A DNA stretch of 64,000 bases from Schistocerca nitens (GCF_023898315.1 NC_064617.1:719313702-719377701); one strand, 5' to 3'; positions 7,401 to 17,883 are shown, counted from the stretch's first letter. The notes: generated from the sequence alone by a model not told the origin. Program-made: numbers and translations.

Positions 7401-7932
7401 TGTGATTTTGCGTAAAAACGAGCAGAAATTTTCGCACACATGTGACATGCGTGGGTGAAAGCGGATCCAAACCAGTGACACCATTCTCAACAAGACGGAA
7501 ATTTATGTTTCAGAATACTGTTTCGCGACGGCCGCTGTCTGTTGCGGCTCTCGGTTTACCTCGCACGGACGCTAGTACTGCAGAAATCAGTCGCAGGCCC
7601 ACGAACGCGCCCCCGTCATTTTGTCGCGCCGTCGCCGTGTTCGTGAGTACGCAGATGTGCTTCAAAGTGTTGGACAGAGCGAGCATTCATTTCTTGTTAA
7701 GAATCGCAATTCAATTCATTCGAGTGTGGCAAAAGCAGTGGTGCAGCGTTTTCCTTTCTTAAGATCTCGCAGCTGCTTGCAAGTATGTCCATCGTTTAAG
7801 ACGACAGAAAAGTAGCGTCAGCGGTGCGTCAGTGGGAAGTCGGTGAAGTCGCCATTGGAGCCATAAGCCAGTAATTACGACACGCGAATCACTCAAACAC
7901 CATGCAGCATGTACCACAATGCTCGGCCGAGG

Positions 7933-8005
7933 GACCGGGTAGCTCAGCCGGTAGAGCGCTAGACTTTCAACCAAAGGGTCCCGGGTTCAAACCCCCGTCC
8001 AGGCC
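7933..8005 (+). pseudogene. Lys-like tRNA pseudogene, unit 2
   Basis: Same as the 6477 copy. Confidence 0.8.
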
Positions 8006-8136
8006 AAAATTGATACACTGTCGTAACGGCTAATGTGCTGGCAACGGAAGCACTACAGAAACGAGTGAGGCCATGTCGTGTTCTTACGTCAGATTGCTTG
8101 AAAAGTTGCACTTGCCGAGAGACGCTTCTGCGACCG

Positions 8137-8218
8137 GCAGTCGTGGCCGAGTGGTTAAGGCGTCTGACTAGAAATCAGATTCCCTCTGGGAGCGTAGGTT
8201 CGAGTCCTACCGACTGCG
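8137..8218 (+). tRNA. tRNA-Ser(AGA), unit 2
   Basis: The standard array form: G at base 23 restores the D stem broken in unit 1. T5 terminator at 8222-8226. Confidence 0.97.
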
Positions 8219-8221
8219 TCC

Positions 8222-8226
8222 TTTTT
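8222..8226 (+). terminator. Pol III terminator (T5) after tRNA-Ser(AGA), unit 2
   Basis: Five T, then GTGTC. The T5 form is found in units 2-9. Confidence 0.75.
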
Positions 8227-8561
8227 GTGTCAAGAGGTGAAGAACATCTCCAACGGAACCGTGAAATGAGCGAATACGTGGGAAACACTGCATTCGAGAC
8301 GCTTGTGAATTTTACAATTGTCCAGTGAGTGTCGACAAAACACGTAGCTCCTCTGCTGAGACGTACAAACTGCTGCAATTTCACTTTACATCGTGTGTCA
8401 GCTTTCTTCGATAGTCTGTTACGACCCTAGCGTAATGAGTTTATAGACAGCAGTCAGACGACGTTTTAATAGTAACAGCTCCACGCAACGACTACCCAAC
8501 AGTAAAGGACATGAGGCAATGTGTCAGTATGCCTAAAGGGAGGGGTGTTCAGGTAACGTGA

Positions 8562-8634
8562 GCCCGGATAGCTCAGTCGGTAGAGCATTAGGCTTTTAAC
8601 CTAAGGGTCCAGGGTTCAAGTCCCTGTTCGGGCG
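8562..8634 (+). tRNA. tRNA-Lys(UUU), unit 3
   Basis: As unit 1. Confidence 0.97.
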
Positions 8635-8772
8635 GAAATTTTAATACCTTGGTAGCCGCACGTCTCGTAGCGGTGTAAGCACTACGGAAAAGAATGCTGC
8701 TACGCCGTTTCCTGGCACTGCAGTGCTTTAAACAGTAGCAGTTGCATGTGTCGGGAGGATCTTCCGCTACTG

Positions 8773-8854
8773 GCAGTCGTGGCCGAGTGGTTAAGGCGTC
8801 TGACTCGAAATCAGATTCCCTCTGGGAGCGTAGGTTCGAATCCTACCGGCTGCG
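8773..8854 (+). tRNA. tRNA-Ser(CGA), unit 3
   Basis: As unit 1. Confidence 0.97.
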
Positions 8855-9386
8855 TGTGATTTTGCGTAAAAACGAGCAGAAATTTTCGCACACATGTGAC
8901 ATGCGTGGGTGAAAGCGGATCCAAACCAGTGACACCATTCTCAACAAGACGGAAATTTATGTTTCAGAATACTGTTTCGCGACGGCCGCTGTCTGTTGCG
9001 GCTCTCGGTTTACCTCGCACGGACGCTAGTACTGCAGAAATCAGTCGCAGGCCCACGAACGCGCCCCCGTCATTTTGTCGCGCCGTCGCCGTGTTCGTGA
9101 GTACGCAGATGTGCTTCAAAGTGTTGGACAGAGCGAGCATTCATTTCTTGTTAAGAATCGCAATTCAATTCATTCGAGTGTGGCAAAAGCAGTGGTGCAG
9201 CGTTTTCCTTTCTTAAGATCTCGCAGCTGCTTGCAAGTATGTCCATCGTTTAAGACGACAGAAAAGTAGCGTCAGCGGTGCGTCAGTGGGAAGTCGGTGA
9301 AGTCGCCATTGGAGCCATAAGCCAGTAATTACGACACGCGAATCACTCAAACACCATGCAGCATGTACCACAATGCTCGGCCGAGG

Positions 9387-9459
9387 GACCGGGTAGCTCA
9401 GCCGGTAGAGCGCTAGACTTTCAACCAAAGGGTCCCGGGTTCAAACCCCCGTCCAGGCC
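9387..9459 (+). pseudogene. Lys-like tRNA pseudogene, unit 3
   Basis: As unit 1. Confidence 0.8.
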
Positions 9460-9590
9460 AAAATTGATACACTGTCGTAACGGCTAATGTGCTGGCAACG
9501 GAAGCACTACAGAAACGAGTGAGGCCATGTCGTGTTCTTACGTCAGATTGCTTGAAAAGTTGCACTTGCCGAGAGACGCTTCTGCGACCG

Positions 9591-9672
9591 GCAGTCGTGG
9601 CCGAGTGGTTAAGGCGTCTGACTAGAAATCAGATTCCCTCTGGGAGCGTAGGTTCGAGTCCTACCGACTGCG
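9591..9672 (+). tRNA. tRNA-Ser(AGA), unit 3
   Basis: As unit 2, with T5 terminator. Confidence 0.97.
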
Positions 9673-10015
9673 TCCTTTTTGTGTCAAGAGGTGAAGAACA
9701 TCTCCAACGGAACCGTGAAATGAGCGAATACGTGGGAAACACTGCATTCGAGACGCTTGTGAATTTTACAATTGTCCAGTGAGTGTCGACAAAACACGTA
9801 GCTCCTCTGCTGAGACGTACAAACTGCTGCAATTTCACTTTACATCGTGTGTCAGCTTTCTTCGATAGTCTGTTACGACCCTAGCGTAATGAGTTTATAG
9901 ACAGCAGTCAGACGACGTTTTAATAGTAACAGCTCCACGCAACGACTACCCAACAGTAAAGGACATGAGGCAATGTGTCAGTATGCCTAAAGGGAGGGGT
10001 GTTCAGGTAACGTGA

Positions 10016-10088
10016 GCCCGGATAGCTCAGTCGGTAGAGCATTAGGCTTTTAACCTAAGGGTCCAGGGTTCAAGTCCCTGTTCGGGCG
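10016..10088 (+). tRNA. tRNA-Lys(UUU), unit 4
   Basis: As unit 1. It is the last tRNA before the LINE element 2 insertion, whose 5' end is 156 bp downstream. Confidence 0.97.
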
Positions 10089-10226
10089 GAAATTTTAATA
10101 CCTTGGTAGCCGCACGTCTCGTAGCGGTGTAAGCACTACGGAAAAGAATGCTGCTACGCCGTTTCCTGGCACTGCAGTGCTTTAAACAGTAGCAGTTGCA
10201 TGTGTCGGGAGGATCTTCCGCTACTG

Positions 10227-10244
10227 GCAGTCGTGGCCGAGTGG
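10227..10244 (+). pseudogene. tRNA-Ser(CGA) unit 4, 5' part, split by LINE element 2
   Basis: Bases 1-18 of tRNA-Ser end at GTGG (10241-10244), and the LINE begins at the next base. Joined to 15758-15825 with one GTGG counted, the gene is exactly 82 nt, so no target base was lost. Confidence 0.95.
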
Positions 10245-10390
10245 TCCGGTTAGTCAGCCGGCGGACGCGGTCGAGGTCGGACGTGCTGTGCTGCGCGCCT
10301 CGCCGTCGCTGTTTACGTGTGGTGAGTCACTGCGCTTGCTTCAGTGTCTACCAGTGTTTTGTGTGATCTGGAAATGAACTCGATTTCGTG
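10245..10390 (+). other. 5' UTR of LINE element 2
   Basis: This 146-bp leader is GC-rich in its first 70 bases and starts TCCGGTTAGTCAGCCGG, which could form a short CCGG/CCGG hairpin. An internal promoter is expected for a full-length LINE, but I recognise no specific element. The element's own start directly abuts the tRNA half A box. Confidence 0.6.
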
Positions 10391-11770
10391 ATGTCTCAAC
10401 CGAGTAGGAAAGACACACTGAAGTTTACTTTTGACAGAAACTTTGTCCGACCTAAATCTTTTGAAGTTGAGCAATGGTTAGAAGATGAAGTAAAGATAGG
10501 ACTTGAGGATATAATCGGGATACATCTTTCGATTGTCAGTAGCACCGTTTTCGTTAAATTAGCTCGATCAGACATGTGTGAGAAAATAGTTGAATCTTGT
10601 GGTGGTATCCTAAAATTTAAACATAGCGATGGAAATGTGGGGGAAGTTGTTGTTTCGCATGCCGGCCTAGGAATACGGACTGTTCGAGTTTTTGAACTTC
10701 CATTTGAAATAACCAGTGAACAGATCAATGCAGTGCTCTGTCCCTACGGTAAAATCATAAGCAATATTGCGGAACGTTGGTCTAGTGCACATAAATTCCC
10801 GGTTCTTAATGGGGTGCGGCAATTGAAAATCGAGCTGCAGAAGCACATCCCGTCTTATGTTAACGTATGCGGGTATCGTGCGATAGTCATGTACGATGAT
10901 CAGCCTCGAACGTGTGCCGCATGCAATTCGACGGGTCACGTGCGTGCCGAATGCGTGCAGAGGCGAGTGGCGCAGCTGCCTGCGGGCGAGGCAGCCAGGC
11001 CCCCCGCGATGACAACACTGCCTGTGACGTACGTCGCCGTAGCGCGTGGGCTTTCGGCTACATCCACGGTCACCGAAGTCAGTGAAAATACTGTTGTGCC
11101 TGCGCCAGTGACGCAACTGGGGACTGTTGCAACGCCGGAAGAGACCCCACCTAAACCCATAGAAGTATCGCCTTCCGTAGTAGTCACCGAAGAACAGGCA
11201 TCCGACATGCAAACGGCTGCGTCCCAATCGGCCGCTGCTACTCCACGGGGGGAATCTCCAGCAGGTTCCGATCAAGGCCAACACAATCGTACGTCTCCCA
11301 GAAAAACTAAAAAACGGAGAGTTGCCCGCCAGGGTGCAGAACAGATTGCACCGGTTCTGCGCGAAAAGGCTAAACAGATAGGTGAACAACTCAGTGACAA
11401 AGCATCTGATAGCACAAACCATGATCATCCCTCAGCCAGTTTACCATCAGTCCTTGACAATGTCTCAGATGCTCTACCTCTGAACCCCGAACAGTCAGCT
11501 CAACTCCGAACCGACTGTGATGTCCACATGGTCAAACTCTATCCTGCTCCAGAGTCGGTAACGACCTCGACACAACCACCACCAACTAGTTGGGCGGACG
11601 ATACAGAATCTACTGCCGAAGTAGACAGTATGGATACTTCCGACACGGTGACAGCCGTCACTTCAGTCTCCAAAGACGACGATGTTAACGAGAAAGATAA
11701 CGCCTCGACAGAAACTGCCGCGCAAAAAGAACGCACGACTGATCCCTTTTCAACGGGAGACTATTTTTAA
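10391..11770 (+). CDS. LINE element 2 ORF1: RRM-like domain + CCHC zinc knuckle
   Basis: A 459-aa protein starts at the ATG at 10391; the frame is open three bases further up only to a GTG. The N-terminal half (about 1-165) contains an RRM-like stretch around residues 95-125 (RTVRVFELPFEIT, then PYGKI). One zinc knuckle C175-X2-C178-X4-H183-X4-C188 follows, then a long low-complexity tail rich in T, S, P, A and D, with a basic patch (SPRKTKKRR) near 300-310. Such ORF1 proteins coat the LINE RNA and act as nucleic-acid chaperones. No break is visible. ORF2 follows after 138 bp. Confidence 0.9.
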   Translation: MSQPSRKDTLKFTFDRNFVRPKSFEVEQWLEDEVKIGLEDIIGIHLSIVSSTVFVKLARSDMCEKIVESCGGILKFKHSDGNVGEVVVSHAGLGIRTVRVFELPFEITSEQINAVLCPYGKIISNIAERWSSAHKFPVLNGVRQLKIELQKHIPSYVNVCGYRAIVMYDDQPRTCAACNSTGHVRAECVQRRVAQLPAGEAARPPAMTTLPVTYVAVARGLSATSTVTEVSENTVVPAPVTQLGTVATPEETPPKPIEVSPSVVVTEEQASDMQTAASQSAAATPRGESPAGSDQGQHNRTSPRKTKKRRVARQGAEQIAPVLREKAKQIGEQLSDKASDSTNHDHPSASLPSVLDNVSDALPLNPEQSAQLRTDCDVHMVKLYPAPESVTTSTQPPPTSWADDTESTAEVDSMDTSDTVTAVTSVSKDDDVNEKDNASTETAAQKERTTDPFSTGDYF

Positions 11771-11908
11771 CTCTGCCTTTAAAGTGACTGTCAATACATG
11801 TTTTTGTTACATGGAATTGCTTCAAAAGTGCTTCTACGACGTGACTTGTTTTTTCCAGCGTTATTTCTGTTTGATATCGGACTGATTTTAGGTATTGCTC
11901 CTGTTTAG

Positions 11909-14900
11909 TCCACCACTATTCCGCCACAGGCCTATCGACTTGCTACTCTCAATATTAATAAGATACGTAGCGCTCTTAAACTGCAACATTTAAAAGACTT
12001 TTTATATGCAGCTGATGTAGACATTTTATTTGTACAAGAAGTAACAGCGATCAGACTTGATTGCATACCAGGTTATAATGTGATCACTAATCCTGGGGCC
12101 GGTTGCGAATTAGGTACAGCTTTTATTGTGAAGGAAGGTATCATTATTACCGACGTCACAAAACTGCCGAACAGTAGGGGCATTGCGGGCACTTTTTATA
12201 ACAACAGACTAATTAATGTCTATGCCCCATCCGGTTCCAGTAATAGACGTCAAAGAGCAGAATTTTTTAAAGAAGAAATAGTTCCTCTCTTTGGCGTCCG
12301 CCACACCAATGTCATCTTCGGAGGCGACTTTAACTGTGTCATCAGTGCAAAGGACCAGACTCCCAATCTTAACAAATCACTTGAACTGGCACGAATTGTA
12401 CGAGACTTGCGCTTCGTTGATTCTTGGGAGCTCAAGCATGGGGCAGCACCTGGGTTTACCCATATCACGACCCATTCGGCAAGCCGTCTTGATCGAATTT
12501 ATATCACACCCACTTTGAGGAATAACATTCTGCAGTCAGAAGTATGGCCAGTGGCGTTCTCCGATCATGCTGCATACATCTGTACTATAAGTCTAGACCG
12601 ACAACGGACGTGTCGATACAGGGGCCTGTGGAAATTAAATGTCTCACATCTACAAGACTCGGCGTGTCAAGAGGCCTTCCTCAATACCTGGCGAGAATGT
12701 GAGCAACGATTTGCCTCTTATAATTCGGCCATTGATTGGTGGCTCAGGTGCGCCAAACCTAAAATTAGGTGGTGTTTCATGAACTACGCACGGGAAAAGA
12801 GCTTTTGGCTTCAAAGGACGATTAATTTCTATTTTCATTGTCTGCGGGAACTGTATATGCTCGGTACTTCGGCTGTCGAGAATTGTCAACGAATTAAGAA
12901 AATCCAGGCCAAAATCCTCACCCTAAGGAGGACGCAGCTAGAAGGCTACAAAGTCAGGTCGCGGGTCCAGACTACTGTACACCAAGAACTCACCTCAGTC
13001 TACCATATGATCCAAGAAAGTAAGAACGGCTCCCGTCAAATACTGACGGAGTTAATTGCTGAGGATGGCGCAACGCTGACTACGCACAACGAGATTAAAG
13101 CGGCGGTGCTCAACTACTTCACCACCTTGATGTCAAATAAAGAAGTAAACGTGCAAGCGCAGGATGCTCTTTTGAATAATTTGCGCAACAGAGTCAGTCT
13201 CGTGGACGCGGAAAAGCTATTAGACGTAGCGACCGAAGAAGACGTGGAATATGTACTCTGGAAAAGTGCTAAGAATAAATCCCCCGGACCTGACGGAATT
13301 CCCGCCGAATTCTATCAAAAATTCTGGAACACCATAAAGGCGAAAATCACTTGCATCTGTAACGAACTTCTAGACCACAACAACGTGATCCCCGCCAGCT
13401 TCTGTGAAGGCATAATCGTTCTAATTAAAAAAACCTCAGGCAGTGCAAACGTAAAAAATCTAAGACCGATAACGCTGCTCAACAGCGACTATAAAATATT
13501 TGCGAGACTTTTGGCCCAAAGGCTTAAATCTACAATGACCAGTATCATTGGCCCTTACCAGACCAGCGTGGGCAAGGATCGGAAAATTCAACAGACTTTG
13601 TGCGACTACCGTGATTTAATCTCTATTGCGGAAGTCTGTAAGCTGAAATGTGCCATCATGTCTTTGGACTTCGACAAAGCCTTTGACAGGGTAAACCACC
13701 AGTATCTCTTTCGTACCATGTATGCGATGGGTTTTCCACCTGGGTTCGTCGCAATTATACAACAGATGGTAGCGACTAATTTATCCAGAGTCATCATCAA
13801 TGGCCAGCCTACCCGAGCAATAGAGATAGCCAGTTCCGTCAGGCAGGGCTGCCCAATGTCCATGGCGCTTTTTGCGATTGCCATTGAGCCTTTGTTAGCT
13901 ACCCTGACGCAAAGTTTACAGGGCATCGTCATACATGGATCCCGAGTAGTGTGCAAGGCGTATGCAGACGATGTCGGTTTCCTTGTACTAAATAGAACTG
14001 AAGTGGAGACCGCACTACAGATAGTCAGGCAATATGAGCAAGCGTCAGGTGCACAGCTAAACTGGACAAAGTCTGGAATATTCAATATTGGCCGCGGCCT
14101 AGGATCGCACCCTCACAGACAACTACGTCAACTGAAGATCTTCAAGTGTCTTGGAATTGATTTTCAGAGTAATATTCGGCACACCATTGCAACCAACTAT
14201 AGAAAGCTTCTACGGACTATTCGTGCCAGCATACGGGAACACAGAGTACGAAAACTAAATGAAATTCAGAAAGTTATGGTCGCCAATGTATACCTCACCT
14301 CGAAACTCACTTATATCGCTCAAGTTTTACCAATGTCTGCACTCACTGCAAAACGAATTATGTCAGCGTTAGGACAGTTTGTCAGCCATCAGCACATTTT
14401 TAAAGTTCAGTTTGACACCTTAACGCTTGCCACAAAAAATGGTGGCTTAAATCTTGTCGATGTTGGAAAGAAGGCGCAAGCTTTATACATATCAAAAACT
14501 TTCCACCAATGGAAACACTCAGCTGATAGTGTCGCTGCTCACCTGCTTACTGAGATAGCTCCGGCCGACCTCAGGCCACCTATCACGGTGCAACATATTC
14601 CAAACGGACTTTACCACTTAAAATGGTTTTTACTGGAGTACAGTTATGTACACACAAGGATCCCCGAACAAGAAATGAAGACAGTGAAACACGTGTACCA
14701 GGAACTCATGAAAGATAAGAAGAAAAATAACATTGAAGCAAAATACAACTTTTACGACTGGAAGGTAATCTGGGAGAACATCCATTGTCCGTATTTGCCG
14801 TCAACACTGAAAGCCACTTGGTATTTCGCAGTTAACAGAAAATTGGCAACTAACTCCAAACTACATAACATACACCTCGCAGAATCACCTTTGTGCACAA

Positions 14901-15238
14901 CGTGTAATTTAATGGATACTGATGAACACAGGTTTGTGTGCGACAACATAAAAGATATATGGGAATATATCACGAACAAGTTAGCACTCATCAGTAGAAC
15001 ATCGCCCAGATATATAACACCTGCTGCCTTTCTGACGCCGGACGATACCCCGTACCCACGGACGAGAAGGAACGCACTAAACTGGTTAAAAGCCGCTACT
15101 GTACATTACTTATTTACAAAAGAAGAAAAGAGTAAAGAAGACTTCTGGGTCTATCTTACAACTCAGCACCATATGCTAATGAAAACGAAAAACTATAAGG
15201 ATAACTTCGCCAACTACCTGCTCAAAACTGTAACGTAA
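11909..15238 (+). CDS. LINE element 2 ORF2: APE endonuclease + reverse transcriptase, no AUG at its start
   Basis: The frame opens after TAG (11906-11908) and runs 1,109 codons without a break. Counting from the first codon: endonuclease Glu at 44 (LFVQE), YAPSG (105-109), GGDFN (138-142); reverse transcriptase SPGPDG (458-463), SLDFDKAFD, RQGCPMS and catalytic YADD (685-688); C-terminal finger C996-X2-C-X7-H1007-X3-C1011. The endonuclease homology begins at codon 9 (YRLATLNIN), yet no ATG lies between the stop and that point. The first in-frame ATG is far inside, after the endonuclease motifs. Element 1 has an ATG at the matching place. Either the copy lost its start codon or this family starts ORF2 without AUG. 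Confidence 0.93.
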   Translation, partial: STTIPPQAYRLATLNINKIRSALKLQHLKDFLYAADVDILFVQEVTAIRLDCIPGYNVITNPGAGCELGTAFIVKEGIIITDVTKLPNSRGIAGTFYNNRLINVYAPSGSSNRRQRAEFFKEEIVPLFGVRHTNVIFGGDFNCVISAKDQTPNLNKSLELARIVRDLRFVDSWELKHGAAPGFTHITTHSASRLDRIYITPTLRNNILQSEVWPVAFSDHAAYICTISLDRQRTCRYRGLWKLNVSHLQDSACQEAFLNTWRECEQRFASYNSAIDWWLRCAKPKIRWCFMNYAREKSFWLQRTINFYFHCLRELYMLGTSAVENCQRIKKIQAKILTLRRTQLEGYKVRSRVQTTVHQELTSVYHMIQESKNGSRQILTELIAEDGATLTTHNEIKAAVLNYFTTLMSNKEVNVQAQDALLNNLRNRVSLVDAEKLLDVATEEDVEYVLWKSAKNKSPGPDGIPAEFYQKFWNTIKAKITCICNELLDHNNVIPASFCEGIIVLIKKTSGSANVKNLRPITLLNSDYKIFARLLAQRLKSTMTSIIGPYQTSVGKDRKIQQTLCDYRDLISIAEVCKLKCAIMSLDFDKAFDRVNHQYLFRTMYAMGFPPGFVAIIQQMVATNLSRVIINGQPTRAIEIASSVRQGCPMSMALFAIAIEPLLATLTQSLQGIVIHGSRVVCKAYADDVGFLVLNRTEVETALQIVRQYEQASGAQLNWTKSGIFNIGRGLGSHPHRQLRQLKIFKCLGIDFQSNIRHTIATNYRKLLRTIRASIREHRVRKLNEIQKVMVANVYLTSKLTYIAQVLPMSALTAKRIMSALGQFVSHQHIFKVQFDTLTLATKNGGLNLVDVGKKAQALYISKTFHQWKHSADSVAAHLLTEIAPADLRPPITVQHIPNGLYHLKWFLLEYSYVHTRIPEQEMKTVKHVYQELMKDKKKNNIEAKYNFYDWKVIWENIHCPYLPSTLKATWYFAVNRKLATNSKLHNIHLAESPLCTTCNLMDTDEHRFVCDNIKDIWEYITNKLALISRTSPRYITPAAFLTPDDTPYPRTRRNALNWLKAATVHYLFTKEEKSKEDFWVYLTTQHHMLMKTKNYKDNFANYLLKTVT

Positions 15239-15757
15239 AAAAAAAGAGACTACCAGATCATTTGATTGAATTTCATGTTAACGAACATTCAGTAGATACT
15301 CACTCAAGATCAGACGGACCATCTATAAGGCGAATAATGTGTCATGTTGACCGAACCACAAGTTACAAACACCACTGAAGTAATCGATTGGCAAGAGTTC
15401 AAGCTTCTTTTCGTTAGATGAAGAAAATTCAGTTTTCTGTTTCGAGCAATATTTTAGTTCTCCTTCAATTTCGCAGCGTTCAGAACAAAGCATTTTAATT
15501 TTAGAAGAAATGGATTTTCAGTTTTCTTTTAACTTCTTTGACGTTTTCTGTTAACACGAGGCAATGGAGCCGCGATAAATTTCAGTTACTATTTTCTTCA
15601 TATAGATGCTTGTATCGTGAACGACGCATATAACCCACAACGTTTTCATTTTCCTTAAATCAAAGGCCTTTGATGCCGCGCCAACGAAGGCGACTTAATG
15701 GCGAGCAGAAGGACGGGCTATAAGGGGTGGATGAAAAAAAAAAAAAAAAAAAAAAAA
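15239..15757 (+). other. 3' UTR and poly(A) tail of LINE element 2
   Basis: About 495 bp without a gene, ending TATAAGGGGTGGATG followed by 24 A. It shares no obvious sequence with the 3' UTRs of elements 1 or 3. Confidence 0.8.
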
Positions 15758-15825
15758 GTGGTTAAGGCGTCTGACTCGAAATCAGATTCCCTCTGGGAGC
15801 GTAGGTTCGAATCCTACCGGCTGCG
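15758..15825 (+). pseudogene. tRNA-Ser(CGA) unit 4, 3' part, split by LINE element 2
   Basis: Bases 15-82, beginning at the second GTGG copy. The anticodon arm, variable arm, T arm with B box, and TTTT terminator remain; the 5' acceptor strand is replaced by the LINE tail. Confidence 0.95.
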
Positions 15826-16356
15826 TGTGATTTTGCGTAAAAACGAGCAGAAATTTTCGCACACATGTGACATGCGTGGGTGAAAGCGGATCCAAACCGT
15901 GACACCATTCTCAACAAGACGGAAATTTATGTTTCAGAATACTGTTTCGCGACGGCCGCTGTCTGTTGCGGCTCTCGGTTTACCTCGCACGGACGCTAGT
16001 ACTGCAGAAATCAGTCGCAGGCCCACGAACGCGCCCCCGTCATTTTGTCGCGCCGTCGCCGTGTTCGTGAGTACGCAGATGTGCTTCAAAGTGTTGGACA
16101 GAGCGAGCATTCATTTCTTGTTAAGAATCGCAATTCAATTCATTCGAGTGTGGCAAAAGCAGTGGTGCAGCGTTTTCCTTTCTTAAGATCTCGCAGCTGC
16201 TTGCAAGTATGTCCATCGTTTAAGACGACAGAAAAGTAGCGTCAGCGGTGCGTCAGTGGGAAGTCGGTGAAGTCGCCATTGGAGCCATAAGCCAGTAATT
16301 ACGACACGCGAATCACTCAAACACCATGCAGCATGTACCACAATGCTCGGCCGAGG

Positions 16357-16429
16357 GACCGGGTAGCTCAGCCGGTAGAGCGCTAGACTTTCAACCAAAG
16401 GGTCCCGGGTTCAAACCCCCGTCCAGGCC
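16357..16429 (+). pseudogene. Lys-like tRNA pseudogene, unit 4
   Basis: As unit 1. Confidence 0.8.
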
Positions 16430-16560
16430 AAAATTGATACACTGTCGTAACGGCTAATGTGCTGGCAACGGAAGCACTACAGAAACGAGTGAGGCCATGT
16501 CGTGTTCTTACGTCAGATTGCTTGAAAAGTTGCACTTGCCGAGAGACGCTTCTGCGACCG

Positions 16561-16642
16561 GCAGTCGTGGCCGAGTGGTTAAGGCGTCTGACTAGAAATC
16601 AGATTCCCTCTGGGAGCGTAGGTTCGAGGCCTACCGACTGCG
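16561..16642 (+). tRNA. tRNA-Ser(AGA), unit 4, B-box variant
   Basis: It has G instead of T at 16629 (T-loop base 60), so the B box reads GGTTCGAGGCC. The same change is in unit 5 only. T5 terminator follows. Confidence 0.92.
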
Positions 16643-16985
16643 TCCTTTTTGTGTCAAGAGGTGAAGAACATCTCCAACGGAACCGTGAAATGAGCGAATA
16701 CGTGGGAAACACTGCATTCGAGACGCTTGTGAATTTTACAATTGTCCAGTGAGTGTCGACAAAACACGTAGCTCCTCTGCTGAGACGTACAAACTGCTGC
16801 AATTTCACTTTACATCGTGTGTCAGCTTTCTTCGATAGTCTGTTACGACCCTAGCGTAATGAGTTTATAGACAGCAGTCAGACGACGTTTTAATAGTAAC
16901 AGCTCCACGCAACGACTACCCAACAGTAAAGGACATGAGGCAATGTGTCAGTATGCCTAAAGGGAGGGGTGTTCAGGTAACGTGA

Positions 16986-17058
16986 GCCCGGATAGCTCAG
17001 TCGGTAGAGCATTAGGCTTTTAACCTAAGGGTCCAGGGTTCAAGTCCCTGTTCGGGCG
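16986..17058 (+). tRNA. tRNA-Lys(UUU), unit 5
   Basis: As unit 1. Confidence 0.97.
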
Positions 17059-17196
17059 GAAATTTTAATACCTTGGTAGCCGCACGTCTCGTAGCGGTGT
17101 AAGCACTACGGAAAAGAATGCTGCTACGCCGTTTCCTGGCACTGCAGTGCTTTAAACAGTAGCAGTTGCATGTGTCGGGAGGATCTTCCGCTACTG

Positions 17197-17278
17197 GCAG
17201 TCGTGGCCGAGTGGTTAAGGCGTCTGACTCGAAATCAGATTCCCTCTGGGAGCGTAGGTTCGAATCCTACCGGCTGCG
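17197..17278 (+). tRNA. tRNA-Ser(CGA), unit 5
   Basis: As unit 1. Confidence 0.97.
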
Positions 17279-17810
17279 TGTGATTTTGCGTAAAAACGAG
17301 CAGAAATTTTCGCACACATGTGACATGCGTGGGTGAAAGCGGATCCAAACCAGTGACACCATTCTCAACAAGACGGAAATTTATGTTTCAGAATACTGTT
17401 TCGCGACGGCCGCTGTCTGTTGCGGCTCTCGGTTTACCTCGCACGGACGCTAGTACTGCAGAAATCAGTCGCAGGCCCACGAACGCGCCCCCGTCATTTT
17501 GTCGCGCCGTCGCCGTGTTCGTGAGTACGCAGATGTGCTTCAAAGTGTTGGACAGAGCGAGCATTCATTTCTTGTTAAGAATCGCAATTCAATTCATTCG
17601 AGTGTGGCAAAAGCAGTGGTGCAGCGTTTTCCTTTCTTAAGATCTCGCAGCTGCTTGCAAGTATGTCCATCGTTTAAGACGACAGAAAAGTAGCGTCAGC
17701 GGTGCGTCAGTGGGAAGTCGGTGAAGTCGCCATTGGAGCCATAAGCCAGTAATTACGACACGCGAATCACTCAAACACCATGCAGCATGTACCACAATGC
17801 TCGGCCGAGG

Positions 17811-17883
17811 GACCGGGTAGCTCAGCCGGTAGAGCGCTAGACTTTCAACCAAAGGGTCCCGGGTTCAAACCCCCGTCCAGGCC
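17811..17883 (+). pseudogene. Lys-like tRNA pseudogene, unit 5
   Basis: As unit 1. Confidence 0.8.

Larger units (their letters stand above)
5240..10244 (+). repeat. tRNA gene array, block A (units 0-4)
   Basis: A head-to-tail repeat with a period of 1,454-1,456 bp. Each unit holds tRNA-Lys(UUU), 138 bp, tRNA-Ser(CGA), 532 bp, Lys-like pseudogene, 131 bp, tRNA-Ser(AGA), then 343-345 bp to the next Lys. The block starts at a tail-like poly(A) joined to tRNA-Ser(AGA) and ends where LINE element 2 enters the tRNA-Ser(CGA) of unit 4. The T-run after tRNA-Ser(AGA) is T6, T7, T5, T5 in order. Confidence 0.97.
10245..15757 (+). mobile_element. LINE element 2, full length, inserted in tRNA-Ser(CGA)
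   Basis: This 5,513-bp element runs in the same direction as the tRNA. It has a 5' UTR, ORF1 with CCHC knuckle, ORF2 with APE endonuclease and reverse transcriptase, a 3' UTR and 24 uninterrupted A (15734-15757). It is flanked by a perfect 4-bp duplication GTGG (10241-10244 and 15758-15761) inside the D loop of tRNA-Ser. The pure tail and perfect duplication point to a recent insertion. Its ORF2 resembles but is clearly distinct from that of element 1, so it is another family of the same lineage. The insertion lies within the T5 subfamily of array units (units 3 and 4 on either side). Confidence 0.96.

Noticed and set aside
8035-8328. 97- or 68-codon frame across tRNA-Ser(AGA) and its minus-strand partner
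   Set aside because: It overlaps a certain tRNA gene, and its length changes with the T-run form. It is a chance frame.
10667-11428. A 253-codon minus-strand frame inside LINE ORF1
   Set aside because: It is a shadow of ORF1 without recognisable domains.
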